From the NCBI RefSeq assembly GCF_006363895.1, contig NZ_CP040953.1: a stretch of DNA of 64,000 bases. One strand, given 5' to 3'. The position numbers and the translations under genes were made by a program. The stretch is from Methylopumilus universalis (GTDB lineage: Bacteria; Pseudomonadota; Gammaproteobacteria; Burkholderiales; Methylophilaceae). The notes under the pieces are model-generated. The model was not told the origin of the DNA, did no database searches, and worked only from the letters and a program-made list of their open reading frames with translations. Positions within the stretch are counted from its first letter, which is position 1; every line of letters begins with the position of its first letter. This document shows positions 50,123-60,265 of this stretch, piece after piece.

Positions 50123-50913
50123 TGAATCAAGAAGCGCAAATAGCCACGATTGGAAAAATTCATGGAGAGAATATTGAGGTCTTACCTCAAGATCTCTATA
50201 TTCCACCCGACGCACTAGAAATTTATTTGGAAGCATTTGAAGGGCCGCTCGATCTTCTTTTATATCTTATTAGAAAACATAACTTAGATATTCTCGATAT
50301 ACCTATGGCTGATTTGACAATTCAGTACATGGATTATGTAGAGAAAATGAAAGAAATTAAACTTGAGTTAGCTGCAGATTACTTACTTATGTCAGCAGTT
50401 TTGATTGAAATTAAATCAAGAATGTTATTACCTAAGAAAATAGCTGAGGTTGATGCAGAACAAGATCCTCGCGCCGAACTTGTTCGAAGGCTTATGGAGT
50501 ATGAGCTCATTAAAATAGCCTCTGAAAAACTCACTCAAATGCCGCAAGTAGGCGTTGATCTTTATGTAGCTAATGCGTATTTTGAAAAAATTACAGAAAT
50601 TACCTATCCTGATGTATCAATTGATGAGATATTTTCAGCATGGAAAAATATCTTAAATCGTGCAAAACATTTTGAGGCGCATAAAGTTGCTCGAAATGAA
50701 CTCTCTGTGAGAGAGCACATGACAATGATTTTAAGAAAACTTCAACAAGAAGAATTTGTAGAGTTTTCGTCATTATTCAATATGGCTGAAGATAGAGTTC
50801 AAAAATTAGTTGTATGTTTCTTAGCTATATTAGAATTAGCAAGAGAGCGACTTATAAAAATTACCCAGCAAGAAAGCTTTTCTCCTATTTATATTAAATT
50901 ACAGATCAACTAA
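50122..50913 (+). CDS. scpA: segregation and condensation protein A
   Basis: Kleisin subunit of the SMC-ScpAB chromosome condensin, 263 residues. The FEGPLDLLLYLIRKHNLDILDIP segment near 39-61 binds the SMC head and neck; the C-terminal winged-helix part is present. The smc gene is not in the window. One-base overlap with trpS and a 3-base gap to scpB. Confidence 0.94.
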   Translation: MNQEAQIATIGKIHGENIEVLPQDLYIPPDALEIYLEAFEGPLDLLLYLIRKHNLDILDIPMADLTIQYMDYVEKMKEIKLELAADYLLMSAVLIEIKSRMLLPKKIAEVDAEQDPRAELVRRLMEYELIKIASEKLTQMPQVGVDLYVANAYFEKITEITYPDVSIDEIFSAWKNILNRAKHFEAHKVARNELSVREHMTMILRKLQQEEFVEFSSLFNMAEDRVQKLVVCFLAILELARERLIKITQQESFSPIYIKLQIN

Positions 50914-50916
50914 GCT

Positions 50917-51468
50917 ATGACAGACTTAAATAACATATCAAAAATTAAACAAATACTAGAGGTAGCATTGCTAACAAGTGCCAATCCTTTATCTTTAGAT
51001 GATTTGCAAAAGCTATTTTCAGAAAAAATTGAGCGATCTACATTAAGAATGTTATTAGATGAGCTCAAAACAGAATGGCAAGATCGCACTATGGAATTGG
51101 TTCTTGTAGCTTCGGGCTATCGCTTTAAAGCAAGAGATGAATACTCAAGTTACTTGATGAGATTAAGTCCAGAAAAAGTAGCTAAATATAGCCGCGCCGT
51201 TATGGAAGTGCTAGCGATTGTAGCTTATAGGCAGCCAGTGACACGTGGCGAGATAGAAGAAATTAGAGGTGTTGCACTTAATCCCAATGCTATTAGACAG
51301 CTTCAAGAAAGAGATTGGATTGATGTGATTGGTCAAAAAGAGGTTCCGGGCAGACCTTCGTTATATGCAACAACAAAACATTTTTTAAATGACTTTAATT
51401 TAAGATCCTTATCTGAGCTTCCTGATATTGAAAGCTTCCTCCAAAATGAAATTCCTTTGAATGTCTAA
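50917..51468 (+). CDS. scpB: segregation and condensation protein B
   Basis: KITE partner of ScpA, 183 residues with two winged-helix domains; VMEVLAIVAYRQPVTRGEIEEIRG near 97-120 is the characteristic stretch. With ScpA and SMC it organises the replicated chromosome. It is 30 bases before rluB, a common neighbour. Confidence 0.95.
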   Translation: MTDLNNISKIKQILEVALLTSANPLSLDDLQKLFSEKIERSTLRMLLDELKTEWQDRTMELVLVASGYRFKARDEYSSYLMRLSPEKVAKYSRAVMEVLAIVAYRQPVTRGEIEEIRGVALNPNAIRQLQERDWIDVIGQKEVPGRPSLYATTKHFLNDFNLRSLSELPDIESFLQNEIPLNV

Positions 51469-51498
51469 TTTTAAGTCATTGATGACTTAAATCACTTT

Positions 51499-52473
51499 AT
51501 GCGTTCACAAGATCAAGACACAGCTAAAGAAAGAAAGACCACTAGCCCATCTAAAACACAGCGCTTACATAAACTCCTTGCTCAATCTGGGATTGGCTCC
51601 AGGCGAGAAATGGAAAAATATATTGAAGCGGGTCGTGTACATGTGAATGATAGCCCAGCAACATTAGGTCAATTAATTCATGAGCACGATGTGATCAAGA
51701 TTGATGGAAAGACAATTCATCTTTTCTTTGATTTAAAATTTCCTAAAATTCTTATTTATCACAAACCTGAAGGTGAAATTGTTTCAGTAAGTGATCCGCA
51801 AAAAAGAACTACAGTATTTTCAAAGTTACCTAGAATTAAAAACGAAAAATGGATTTCCATAGGGCGTCTTGATATCAATACTTCAGGACTGCTTATGTTT
51901 ACAACCTCAGGCGATCTTGCTAATCGACTTATGCACCCTAAATTTGAAATTGAACGCGAATATGCCGTTCGTATCTTCGGTGAATTAACTGAAGAGCAAA
52001 TGTCAAAATTAAAATCCGGAGTTAAGTTAGAAGACGGACTAGCAAAGTTCGATGAAATTCGTTATCAAGGTGGGGAGGGTGCTAATCGATGGTACCAAGT
52101 CATCCTTATGGAAGGCAGAAATCGAGAAGTTAGACGTTTATTCGAACATTTCAATCTACCAGTAAGTCGTCTTATTCGAACCAGGTTTGGCTCTGTGTCA
52201 CTTCCCTCGCGCGTTAAACGAGGCATGATGTTGGAGCTTGAAGTAAAGGAAGTTGAGAATATTTTAAAATGGCTCGACATGCCTTTTTCTGTGGTGAGCC
52301 GCAATGAAAGTCTCATTAAAGTTAAGGCGCGCAAAAAGCATGCACACCCATCACCTTATGCACCTAAAGTTAAGCTTGACCGAAAAGCAATACTAGACAA
52401 AAAAATTAAAAAAATTGGGAAAAAACCAGTCAAGAGAAGAATCAGAAGTGATTCGGATATTAAAAAAATCTAA
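51499..52473 (+). CDS. rluB: 23S rRNA pseudouridine(2605) synthase RluB
   Basis: 324 residues: N-terminal S4 RNA-binding domain (HKLLAQSGIGSRREMEKYI), catalytic domain with GRLDINTSGLL holding the nucleophile Asp, and a long Lys/Arg tail from about 280 that probably adds rRNA affinity. S4 domain and genomic position next to scpB favour RluB over RsuA. It overlaps convergent prmB by 4 bases. Confidence 0.94.
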   Translation: MRSQDQDTAKERKTTSPSKTQRLHKLLAQSGIGSRREMEKYIEAGRVHVNDSPATLGQLIHEHDVIKIDGKTIHLFFDLKFPKILIYHKPEGEIVSVSDPQKRTTVFSKLPRIKNEKWISIGRLDINTSGLLMFTTSGDLANRLMHPKFEIEREYAVRIFGELTEEQMSKLKSGVKLEDGLAKFDEIRYQGGEGANRWYQVILMEGRNREVRRLFEHFNLPVSRLIRTRFGSVSLPSRVKRGMMLELEVKEVENILKWLDMPFSVVSRNESLIKVKARKKHAHPSPYAPKVKLDRKAILDKKIKKIGKKPVKRRIRSDSDIKKI

Positions 52474-53369
52474 TTAGATAGCTGAGATTTTTGCAGCATA
52501 AACACAAAATCATTACCTAAAGAAACATCTAGCCACTGAAATTGAAGTCCTGGAAATTTATCTAATAAAGCTTCTTTGTTGTGACCAATTTCAACAATAA
52601 GCATACCGCCGTCGTTAAGATATTGCTTTGCTTCATGAATAATTCTAATTGTATGGTCTAAACCTTCATTTCCACTTCCAAGAGCCATGCTTGGCTCTTT
52701 TAAAAACTCCATAGGAAAGTTGTTCACTGAAGCTTGATTCACGTAAGGAGGATTCGAAATAATGAGGTCGTATTTCTTTCCTTTTAATCCATCAAATAAG
52801 TCGGATCGAATTAATTCAATGCGATCATCTAATCCATACTGATCAACATTGATTTGGGCGACTTGCAATGCTTTTTCAGAAAGATCAACAAGATCAATTG
52901 TCGCGTTTTGGAAGCTGTGTGCCATCATGATACCTAAGCAGCCACTTCCGGTACATAAATCAAGTGCGCTATAAATAGTTTCGGGATCATCAATCCATGG
53001 ATAAAGATTTTCGCTTAATGATTCTGCAATTAAAGATCTAGGAATGATGACGCGCTCATCAACATAAAATTTATAATCTCTTAACCATGCTTCATTAAGC
53101 AGGTAAGCTGTTGGCACTTTATCGTTAATTCTTTTTTCAATTAAAAATAATAAATCTTTTTTTTCTTTGCTCGTTATATGAGCATCTAAAAAATTTTCTA
53201 TTGTGTCGTGGGGTAAATGGAGAAAGCCAAAAATAAGCCAGACGGCTTCGTCATATGCATTTGAGGTGCCATGGCCGAAAAATATATCGGAGCTCTCAAA
53301 TTGACTTACCGCGTATCTTAACCAATCGCGTATTGAGAAAAGCTCTTTAAATAGTTGCGTTTGGCTCAA
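52470..53369 (-). CDS. prmB: 50S L3 glutamine methyltransferase PrmB
   Basis: Methylates a glutamine of ribosomal protein L3. 299 residues: helical N-domain, SAM motif LDLCTGSGCLGIM and the substrate motif ISNPPYV. The N-terminal region separates it from PrmC. Convergent with rluB and overlapping dapE by 4 bases, at the end of dapD-yffB-dapE-prmB. Confidence 0.93.
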   Translation of the reverse strand: MSQTQLFKELFSIRDWLRYAVSQFESSDIFFGHGTSNAYDEAVWLIFGFLHLPHDTIENFLDAHITSKEKKDLLFLIEKRINDKVPTAYLLNEAWLRDYKFYVDERVIIPRSLIAESLSENLYPWIDDPETIYSALDLCTGSGCLGIMMAHSFQNATIDLVDLSEKALQVAQINVDQYGLDDRIELIRSDLFDGLKGKKYDLIISNPPYVNQASVNNFPMEFLKEPSMALGSGNEGLDHTIRIIHEAKQYLNDGGMLIVEIGHNKEALLDKFPGLQFQWLDVSLGNDFVFMLQKSQLSN

Positions 53370-54493
53370 GTGAGAATCTTGTGAAGCGTAAGCTTGTAAA
53401 TATTTTTAAGTGGTTCAATATCTTTCATATCAATACATTCATTGATTTTATGAATCGTAGCATTGAGCGGACCAAACTCAACGACTTGATCACTAACATT
53501 CGCGATAAAGCGACCATCTGAAGTGCCACCTGTTGTTGATAGTTCAGGCGTAATACCAACAGTTTCCTTAATAGCATCCGATAAAATTTCTACAAGCTTC
53601 CCTTTTTTTGTTAAATAAGGATTGCCTGAATACTCCCAATCAATCACGTAATCAAGTTTATGCTTATCTAAAATTGCGTGCGCTCTTTCTTTTAAATTCT
53701 CTGCGGTACTTGCTGTTGAGTATCTAAAATTAAAAAGAATATCTACTTCGCCAGGCACAACATTTGTAGCGCCTGTTCCGCCTTTGATATTAGAAATTTG
53801 CCATGATGTTTTAGGGAAATATTCATTACCTTCATCCCAAGACATATTCACTAAATCTGTAATAGCAGGTGCAACCATATGAATAGGATTTTTTACTAAA
53901 TGGGGATAGGCAATATGGCCTTGTATACCTTTTACGGTAAGTTTTGCTGAAAGCGATCCTCTTCGGCCATTTTTAATCATGTCACCGAATTTAAGATGTG
54001 AAGTCGGTTCGCCCACTAAACAGAAATCAATTCTTTCATTTCTTGCCTTGAGAAGTTCAACCACTTTAACTGTGCCATCGACTGCAACACCTTCCTCATC
54101 AGAAGTAATGATTAATCCAATTGAACCTTTAAAACCCTTAGTTTCTTTTAAAAATTCTTCGATAGAAACAATAAAAGCTGCAATAGATGTTTTCATATCC
54201 GCAGCACCTCGACCATAAAGCTTGTCATCTTTGATTGTAGGTTCAAAGGGCGGTGATATCCATTGGTCAACGGGGCCGCTAGGTACAACATCTGTATGCC
54301 CTGCAAAAACAAAGAAAGGTGCTTCAGTGCCTTTGCGTGCGTATAAGTTGTCTACATCACCTGATTTAATTTTCTCGCATTTGAAACCTAAAGGCTCCAA
54401 GAGGCTAATCAGCAAATCTTGGCAGCCAGCATCATCTGGCGTATTAGATTTTCTAGCAATTAAATTTTTAGTAAGCTCTAAGGTTCTGGTCAT
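53366..54493 (-). CDS. dapE: succinyl-diaminopimelate desuccinylase
   Basis: Penultimate step of the succinylase branch of lysine/diaminopimelate synthesis. From the ATG at 54493 it has 375 residues, identical to E. coli DapE, and MTRTLELTKNLIARKSNTP aligns with its N-terminus; an ATG at 54538 would overlap the upstream gene. Zinc ligands are in AGHTDVVPSG and TSDEEG, with the C-terminal LNATIHKINE His. No clear ribosome-binding site, so coupling to the upstream gene is likely. Confidence 0.95.
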   Translation of the reverse strand: MTRTLELTKNLIARKSNTPDDAGCQDLLISLLEPLGFKCEKIKSGDVDNLYARKGTEAPFFVFAGHTDVVPSGPVDQWISPPFEPTIKDDKLYGRGAADMKTSIAAFIVSIEEFLKETKGFKGSIGLIITSDEEGVAVDGTVKVVELLKARNERIDFCLVGEPTSHLKFGDMIKNGRRGSLSAKLTVKGIQGHIAYPHLVKNPIHMVAPAITDLVNMSWDEGNEYFPKTSWQISNIKGGTGATNVVPGEVDILFNFRYSTASTAENLKERAHAILDKHKLDYVIDWEYSGNPYLTKKGKLVEILSDAIKETVGITPELSTTGGTSDGRFIANVSDQVVEFGPLNATIHKINECIDMKDIEPLKNIYKLTLHKILT

Positions 54494-54494
54494 T

Positions 54495-54857
54495 TTATTT
54501 TTTAAATAATTGTTTAAATACCGCTTCATCAAATCCAAGCGATACTACTTTCTTATCGATGGCTACCAAAGGTCTTTTCATTACCGTTGGTTTTTCTATA
54601 ATTAATTGAACGGCAGTTTCTTGTTTGTCAGCGAGTTTTTTCTCTCGGTCTGTAAGATTTCTCCAAGTCATGCCAGATTTATTAATAAGCATATCCCAAG
54701 TTAAATGACTTGGTAACTTTTTAAACCATGAAGTCAAAGTGGCCTCATTTAACGCATCTTTTTTGAGATCGTAAAAGTCATATTTAATTTGATGACTATC
54801 AAACCAAGTTAATGCTTTTTTGACGGTGCTGCAATTTTTAATGCCATACACCATCAT
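54495..54857 (-). CDS. ArsC/Spx-like YffB family protein
   Basis: 120-residue thioredoxin-fold protein of the ArsC/Spx/YffB group. It has one N-terminal Cys (GIKNCSTVKKAL) and no ArsC-type second reactive pair, so arsenate reduction is unlikely. YffB is regularly found between dapD and dapE; role in lysine synthesis has not been shown. Gap to dapD 3 bases. Confidence 0.9.
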   Translation of the reverse strand: MMVYGIKNCSTVKKALTWFDSHQIKYDFYDLKKDALNEATLTSWFKKLPSHLTWDMLINKSGMTWRNLTDREKKLADKQETAVQLIIEKPTVMKRPLVAIDKKVVSLGFDEAVFKQLFKK

Positions 54858-54860
54858 GAT

Positions 54861-55688
54861 TTAAATACCTCTAAGTAACTCGTTAATACCTACCTTGCCA
54901 AGCGTTTTTTCATCTACCTTTTTTACAATCACTGCACAATAAAGACTATAAGAGCCATCTTTTGAAGGGAGGTTTCCTGAGACTACAACAGAGCCTTTAG
55001 GAATGCGACCGTATGTCACTTCGCCTGTTTCGCGATCATAGATCTTAGTTGACTGGCCAATATAAACACCCATAGAAATAACCGCATTATCTTCAACCAC
55101 AACACCTTCGACCACTTCTGATCGGGCGCCAATAAAACAATTATCGCCAATTATAGTAGGACCTGCTTGAATGGGCTCTAATACTCCACCAATACCAACT
55201 CCGCCTGAGAGGTGAACGTTTTTCCCAATTTGTGCGCATGATCCAACGGTGGCCCATGTATCAACCATCGTACCTTCATCTACATAAGCACCGATATTGA
55301 CATAAGAAGGCATAAGCACAACATTTTTACCAATAAACGAACCGCGTCTTGCAATGGCGTTAGGCACAACACGATAGCCACCTGCTTTAAAATCTTCATC
55401 TGTGAAGTTCGCAAATTTTGAATGCACTTTATCAAAGTAATTTGTATAACCACTTTTCATAACTTCGTTATCGTAGAGTCTAAAAGAGAGAAGCACTGCT
55501 TTTTTAATCCATTGATGCGTTTCCCATTCTTGGGAGTCTTTAATGCGTGTTGCAACGCGAAGCGATCCATTATTTAAGTTGTTGAGGACTTCATCCACAG
55601 CATCTTTAATTTCTTTTGGTGCATTTTTTGGATTGATTTCAGCTCTTATTTCAAAAGCATTTTCGATAATTGATTTTAATTGGTCCAT
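54861..55688 (-). CDS. dapD: tetrahydrodipicolinate N-succinyltransferase
   Basis: Succinylates tetrahydrodipicolinate in the diaminopimelate pathway that feeds lysine and peptidoglycan. 275 residues, N-terminal helical domain then a left-handed beta-helix of hexapeptide repeats (about 110-230), with VDTWATVGSCAQIG and GGVLEPIQAGPTIIGDNCFIGARSE. Its product pathway includes DapE downstream. First gene of dapD-yffB-dapE-prmB. Confidence 0.97.
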   Translation of the reverse strand: MDQLKSIIENAFEIRAEINPKNAPKEIKDAVDEVLNNLNNGSLRVATRIKDSQEWETHQWIKKAVLLSFRLYDNEVMKSGYTNYFDKVHSKFANFTDEDFKAGGYRVVPNAIARRGSFIGKNVVLMPSYVNIGAYVDEGTMVDTWATVGSCAQIGKNVHLSGGVGIGGVLEPIQAGPTIIGDNCFIGARSEVVEGVVVEDNAVISMGVYIGQSTKIYDRETGEVTYGRIPKGSVVVSGNLPSKDGSYSLYCAVIVKKVDEKTLGKVGINELLRGI

Positions 55689-55739
55689 GAGAGTATTTAT
55701 TTTAGTTAAAACAGTATTTTACATTAAAGTCTAATGTAA

Positions 55740-56555
55740 TTAGCGTAGTCGGTTTGATTCGTATAAAGGTTTTAATTGATATGCAAGCTCGGTGAGATCT
55801 CTAATACGGTTATCGTCCGATGGGTGAGTGCTTAGAAATTCAGGTGGTTTTTTTGTATTTTGTTGTTTCATTTTTTCCCATAAGGTCACTGCCGCAAAAG
55901 GATTAAAGCCAGATCTTGCAGAAAGCTCAAGACCAATAGCGTCTGCCTCTCTTTCTTGTGTGCGACTATTAGGGAGAGCAAAAAATAGGGTAGCGCCTAA
56001 TGAAGCTGCTTGCATTGTTGCATTAGCTCTATTTCGACTGGATGTATTAGAAATGTAAGCTGCAAATCCAATTAAACCAAACTGCTGAATGGCGGCCGTC
56101 GACATTCTTTCTCGCCCGTGTTCGCGAAGTGCGTGAGAGATTTCATGACCTATCACAGCTGCTAATTCATCATCTGTTGCTTTGAGCTTTCGAATGAGGC
56201 CTGAGTAAACCATGATTTTTCCTCCAGGCATACAATAAGCATTTACTTCGTCACTATCTTCAACATTTATTTCCCATGCCCATTGACTCGCTTCAGGTTT
56301 AAAATAATTTGCATTGGCAATGAGTCTATTGCTAATTTTTTTGACGCGCTTAACTTGGAAAGGATCGACATTGAGTTTATTTTTTTTGCTCGCTGCTTCA
56401 AGTGCGTTTCGGTAGCTATCACTTGCTATTCCTGCCACCATAGATTGCGGCATAAGTAACAGTTGTTTCCTATCGACACCTGATTGATTTTTTAGAGTTG
56501 TTGAAGCACAGCCCAAGGTAAGAAAGGCTAATAAAAATAAAATGCTATATTTCAT
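55740..56555 (-). CDS. M48 family metalloprotease lipoprotein
   Basis: 271 residues. Lipobox LTLGCAS places a lipid on Cys16. The zinc motif HEISHALREHG and a third ligand in READAIG define an M48 gluzincin, similar to E. coli LoiP/YcaL or BepA without TPR repeats; probably acts in periplasmic or outer-membrane quality control. It starts 2 bases after the kup stop, an unusual partner. Confidence 0.9.
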   Translation of the reverse strand: MKYSILFLLAFLTLGCASTTLKNQSGVDRKQLLLMPQSMVAGIASDSYRNALEAASKKNKLNVDPFQVKRVKKISNRLIANANYFKPEASQWAWEINVEDSDEVNAYCMPGGKIMVYSGLIRKLKATDDELAAVIGHEISHALREHGRERMSTAAIQQFGLIGFAAYISNTSSRNRANATMQAASLGATLFFALPNSRTQEREADAIGLELSARSGFNPFAAVTLWEKMKQQNTKKPPEFLSTHPSDDNRIRDLTELAYQLKPLYESNRLR

Positions 56556-56557
56556 TC

Positions 56558-58438
56558 TTAAAATAATACTTGGCTTCCTAACTCAACCACGCGGTTGGGA
56601 GGTAATTTAAATTGATTGGTAATTGTTTCTGCACTTCTAAATAAACCTATAAACAATTTCTTTCTCCAATAGTTCATATTCTCTTTTGGTGTTGCCAATA
56701 AAATTTCCTTACCAATAAAGTAAGAGCTATTCATTGGGTCAATATTGATACCATTTTTAGCATGCAGGGCAAGGTCTTTGGGTAAGTCAGGCTCATCTTT
56801 AAATCCATATTTCACAGTAACTTTATAAAAGTTGTGAGGTAATTTTTCAACAGTAACAAGATCTTTTGTAAGTGAATGAGGGTAATCCATAAACATCACA
56901 GTCAGAATAATAACTTTTTCATGGATAACTTTGTTGTGCTTGAGATTATGAAGCAGGGCATGAGGCACACCATCTGGATTAGGCGTTAAGAATATTGCTG
57001 TACCTTCCACCCGAGGTGGAGGGTTCGTGCCCATGGAAGTAATAAATGAATTAATTTCAATAGCCTCACCTTTAAGTATTTTGTATAGAAGTGCGCGCCC
57101 CTTTTTCCAGGTCGTCATTAAAATAAAAATAACAGTGCCAATTAAAATTGGGAACCAGCCGCCATCAGGTATTTTTAAAATATTTGCACTAAAGAATGCA
57201 AGATCGATTATTAAAAAGATTGCCATGAAAATAACTGTTTTTATGGAATTCCATTTCCATACTTCATAGAACACAAAGCTTGCCAGAAGTGTCGAGATCA
57301 CCATATCACCCGTAACTGCAATACCATAAGCCCCTGCAAGATTACCTGAGCTTTTGAAGGTTACTACTAAAGCCATAACTGCAATCATTAAGAGCCAATT
57401 AATTCTTGGTAGATAAATTTGCCCTTCTTGATTTTCAGAAGTATGTTCGACATGCATTCTTGGCAGAAATCCTAAGAGAAGCGCTTGTCTTGAGACTGAA
57501 AAAGCGCCTGTAATGACAGCTTGTGACGCAATGATTGCTGCAAGCGTTGCTAAAATAATAAGAGGTATGACAAGAAATTCAGGCGCCATGAGATAAAAGG
57601 GATTTTTAATATTCTCAGGGTTGCTAATAATTAATGCGCCTTGGCCAAAGTAATTTAATGTAAGCGCTGGAAGTACAAAAATAAACCATGCAAGTCTAAT
57701 GGGCTGCCGACCAAAATGCCCCATATCTGCATAAAGTGCCTCAGCGCCTGTGACTGATAAAACGACCGCGCCTAATGCTACGAATGCCACCATGGGTGCT
57801 AGTTGAAAGAAATGAAATGCATACAATGGATTAATAGCTTCTAGAACATGTGGCTCCTGAGCGATATTGATGATCCCTAATAGTGCAAGCGTTAAGAACC
57901 AAAAAAACATAATGGGCCCAAAGAAGGCACCCACAACATTTGTCCCTTTGCTTTGTGCATAAAATAAAATAAATAACACTGCAAGAGTAATAGGAATAAT
58001 AAGATAACTTAAAGAGGGCGCTACAACTTCAAGACCTTCGATCGCAGATAAAACAGAAATTGCAGGGGTAATCATTCCGTCTGCATAAAACATGCATGCC
58101 CCAAGAATACCTAAAATCACAATTAAATTTCTTTTATTGCCATTGGGCGCATTTTTATTAGCAAGAGAGAGGAGAGCCATAATACCTCCTTCGCCTCTAT
58201 TGTCAGCACGCATAATAAAGGCAACATATTTAACTGACACAATCATAATGAGTGACCAGAAAATAAGAGACAGTATCCCGAGGACGTTAAACTGGGTGAG
58301 CTCGACAGGATGTTTGCTGAGAGAAAAAACTTCTTTCATGGTGTATAGCGGGCTTGTGCCAATATCACCAAATACAACACCTAATGCTGAAAGTGAAAGT
58401 GTAGCTAGAGAAACTTTGTGATTTTTTTTATCTTCCAT
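56558..58438 (-). CDS. kup: KUP-family potassium uptake protein
   Basis: Low-affinity proton-coupled potassium importer. 626 residues, about 12 helices; ALGVVFGDIGTSPLYTMKEVF near 14-34 is the family signature, and GAFFGPIMFFWF and GALIISNPE are also typical. A cytosolic C-terminal domain of about 170 residues follows. It is the gene between xseA and the M48 protease on the minus strand. Confidence 0.96.
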   Translation of the reverse strand: MEDKKNHKVSLATLSLSALGVVFGDIGTSPLYTMKEVFSLSKHPVELTQFNVLGILSLIFWSLIMIVSVKYVAFIMRADNRGEGGIMALLSLANKNAPNGNKRNLIVILGILGACMFYADGMITPAISVLSAIEGLEVVAPSLSYLIIPITLAVLFILFYAQSKGTNVVGAFFGPIMFFWFLTLALLGIINIAQEPHVLEAINPLYAFHFFQLAPMVAFVALGAVVLSVTGAEALYADMGHFGRQPIRLAWFIFVLPALTLNYFGQGALIISNPENIKNPFYLMAPEFLVIPLIILATLAAIIASQAVITGAFSVSRQALLLGFLPRMHVEHTSENQEGQIYLPRINWLLMIAVMALVVTFKSSGNLAGAYGIAVTGDMVISTLLASFVFYEVWKWNSIKTVIFMAIFLIIDLAFFSANILKIPDGGWFPILIGTVIFILMTTWKKGRALLYKILKGEAIEINSFITSMGTNPPPRVEGTAIFLTPNPDGVPHALLHNLKHNKVIHEKVIILTVMFMDYPHSLTKDLVTVEKLPHNFYKVTVKYGFKDEPDLPKDLALHAKNGINIDPMNSSYFIGKEILLATPKENMNYWRKKLFIGLFRSAETITNQFKLPPNRVVELGSQVLF

Positions 58439-58470
58439 GTGTGCGTCAGTTTTTTTAAATCAATCTAAAA

Positions 58471-59700
58471 TTATTGATCTTTGAGATCTGAAATATTTGC
58501 GTCAGCTTGCCCATGGTTTAGTTGAATATGAATTTTATCATCAAGCTTTAACTGGGCTACATTATTTATAATCTGGCCATCCACATTCGTAATAATGGAA
58601 TAGCCTCTTGATAAAACAGCATGAGGGCTTAAGTGATCCAAATTTAACTTTAATTTATCGATGTGCAAACGATATTGGATCAAAGCATTTCTCATGCTTT
58701 GATTAATCCTTTGTATATATTGATGAATCTGTTCTTTTTGTCTTTGAATCTGTTGGTGAGGCGATACAAGACGTTTTTCTAGATAATCAATTTTCTGCAT
58801 CACTTCTCGAATAAGAACTGCCATGACTTTATTTAATTGGTTTTTATAAATCTGAATTGTTTTAATAAGTTCGACAGTATGGCTGGTAACGAGCTCAGCA
58901 GCGCCTGTCGGCGTGGGGGCTCTTAAATCAGAAACAAAATCAGCTATCGTTGTATCAGTTTCATGTCCAACACCTGTAATTGTAGGTATTTTTGATGCAA
59001 CAATCGCACGCGCTACGATTTCCTCATTAAAGGCCCATAAGTCTTCAATCGAACCTCCACCGCGTGCCAAGATCAGTACATCACATTCTTTTCTTAAATT
59101 TGCAGTTTCAATGGCTTTCACAATTGCGAGAGGTGCTTCTTTGCCCTGAACGAGACTAGGATAAATAATGACCGGAATATGAGGACTTCGTCTTTTAAGT
59201 GTAATTAAAATATCTTCGATTGCAGCCCCTGTGGGTGAGGTAATGACCCCAATGGATTGAGGAAATTGAGGCATAGATTTCTTGCGCGAATCCTCAAAAA
59301 GACCTTCTTTGAGCAGTTTTTCTTTTAATTGATTGAAGGCTTCTGATAAAAGCCCCGCACCTGCGTGTCTAATTGACTCAATATTGAGTTGATATTCGCC
59401 CCGCGCCTCATATAAACCGATAAAACATTTTGCTTCAATTTTTTCGCCATTTTTGGGTGTCCAATCCATTGCCATATTTTTATTTTTAAACATGGTGCAA
59501 CGGACTTGAGCTTCATCATCTTTAAGGGAAAAGTACCAGTGCCCTGAAGATGCAATTATGAAATTAGAGATTTCACCCGAAATCCAAAATGAGGGAAAAC
59601 TTTGCTCAAGGAGCTCCCTTACAAGACGGTTAATTTCTTTAACAGAAAAAACCCTTGCTTCGTTAGGTTTGGTGGTATTTATTGGCGTTGAATTAATCAA
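58471..59700 (-). CDS. xseA: exodeoxyribonuclease VII large subunit
   Basis: Catalytic subunit of exonuclease VII. 409 residues, slightly shorter than E. coli XseA (456). N-terminal OB fold (FWISGEISNFIIASSGHWYFSLKD), catalytic domain with GVITSPTGAAIEDIL, ARGGGSIEDLWAFNEE and GVGHETDTTIADFVSDLRAPTPTGAAE, then coiled coil. The XseB gene is 50 kb away in the same window. Confidence 0.96.
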   Translation of the reverse strand: MINSTPINTTKPNEARVFSVKEINRLVRELLEQSFPSFWISGEISNFIIASSGHWYFSLKDDEAQVRCTMFKNKNMAMDWTPKNGEKIEAKCFIGLYEARGEYQLNIESIRHAGAGLLSEAFNQLKEKLLKEGLFEDSRKKSMPQFPQSIGVITSPTGAAIEDILITLKRRSPHIPVIIYPSLVQGKEAPLAIVKAIETANLRKECDVLILARGGGSIEDLWAFNEEIVARAIVASKIPTITGVGHETDTTIADFVSDLRAPTPTGAAELVTSHTVELIKTIQIYKNQLNKVMAVLIREVMQKIDYLEKRLVSPHQQIQRQKEQIHQYIQRINQSMRNALIQYRLHIDKLKLNLDHLSPHAVLSRGYSIITNVDGQIINNVAQLKLDDKIHIQLNHGQADANISDLKDQ

Positions 59701-59764
59701 ACTAGAAGGATATCCGTTACAATTATCTTCATTATAGAGTTAATGAATAACTAAAGAGCTTTAA

Positions 59765-60265
59765 TTGAAGAAATTTTTTTTATCACATAGACAAGCCCAC
59801 TTAACTGCTTTTGTTGCTGCTTATTTTTTAGTTGCTTTAGCAGTTTTTATCCAAAAAAAATTCAACCTCGAACCGTGCCCTTTATGTGTGACCCAGCGAA
59901 TTATTTTTATGGTCCTGGGGTTACTTTTTTTAATCAATGCCTTCATTAAACCTACATATTTAATTAAAAAGTTATCTTTAGTCGTTTTATCTATAACTTC
60001 AATCACGGGCATGGTATTTTCTTTTAAACATATATTGATTCAATCAAAAGCTATTCAGGTGCCAAATGAATGCGGTGTTGATCTAAATTATATGTTTGAA
60101 AATTTTCCATTCTCAAAAGCTTTGAATTTACTTTTTAAAGGGACAGGCGACTGCTCACATATTGATTGGACTTTGTTAGGCCTTACGCTTCCTGAATTAG
60201 CTTTAATCGGATTCGTATCATTTTTTATCTATACTGTTTTTTTATTTCGGATGAATATAAAGTAA
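59765..60265 (+). CDS. dsbB: disulfide bond formation protein DsbB
   Basis: 166-residue inner-membrane quinone-dependent oxidase that recharges DsbA. Four helices; the first periplasmic loop has the reactive pair in EPCPLC and the second loop has Cys in PNECG and GDCSH. TTG start (LKKFFLSHRQ); AAGAG lies about 10 bases before it and there is no in-frame ATG nearby. The stop shares one base with cysM. Confidence 0.93.
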   Translation: MKKFFLSHRQAHLTAFVAAYFLVALAVFIQKKFNLEPCPLCVTQRIIFMVLGLLFLINAFIKPTYLIKKLSLVVLSITSITGMVFSFKHILIQSKAIQVPNECGVDLNYMFENFPFSKALNLLFKGTGDCSHIDWTLLGLTLPELALIGFVSFFIYTVFLFRMNIK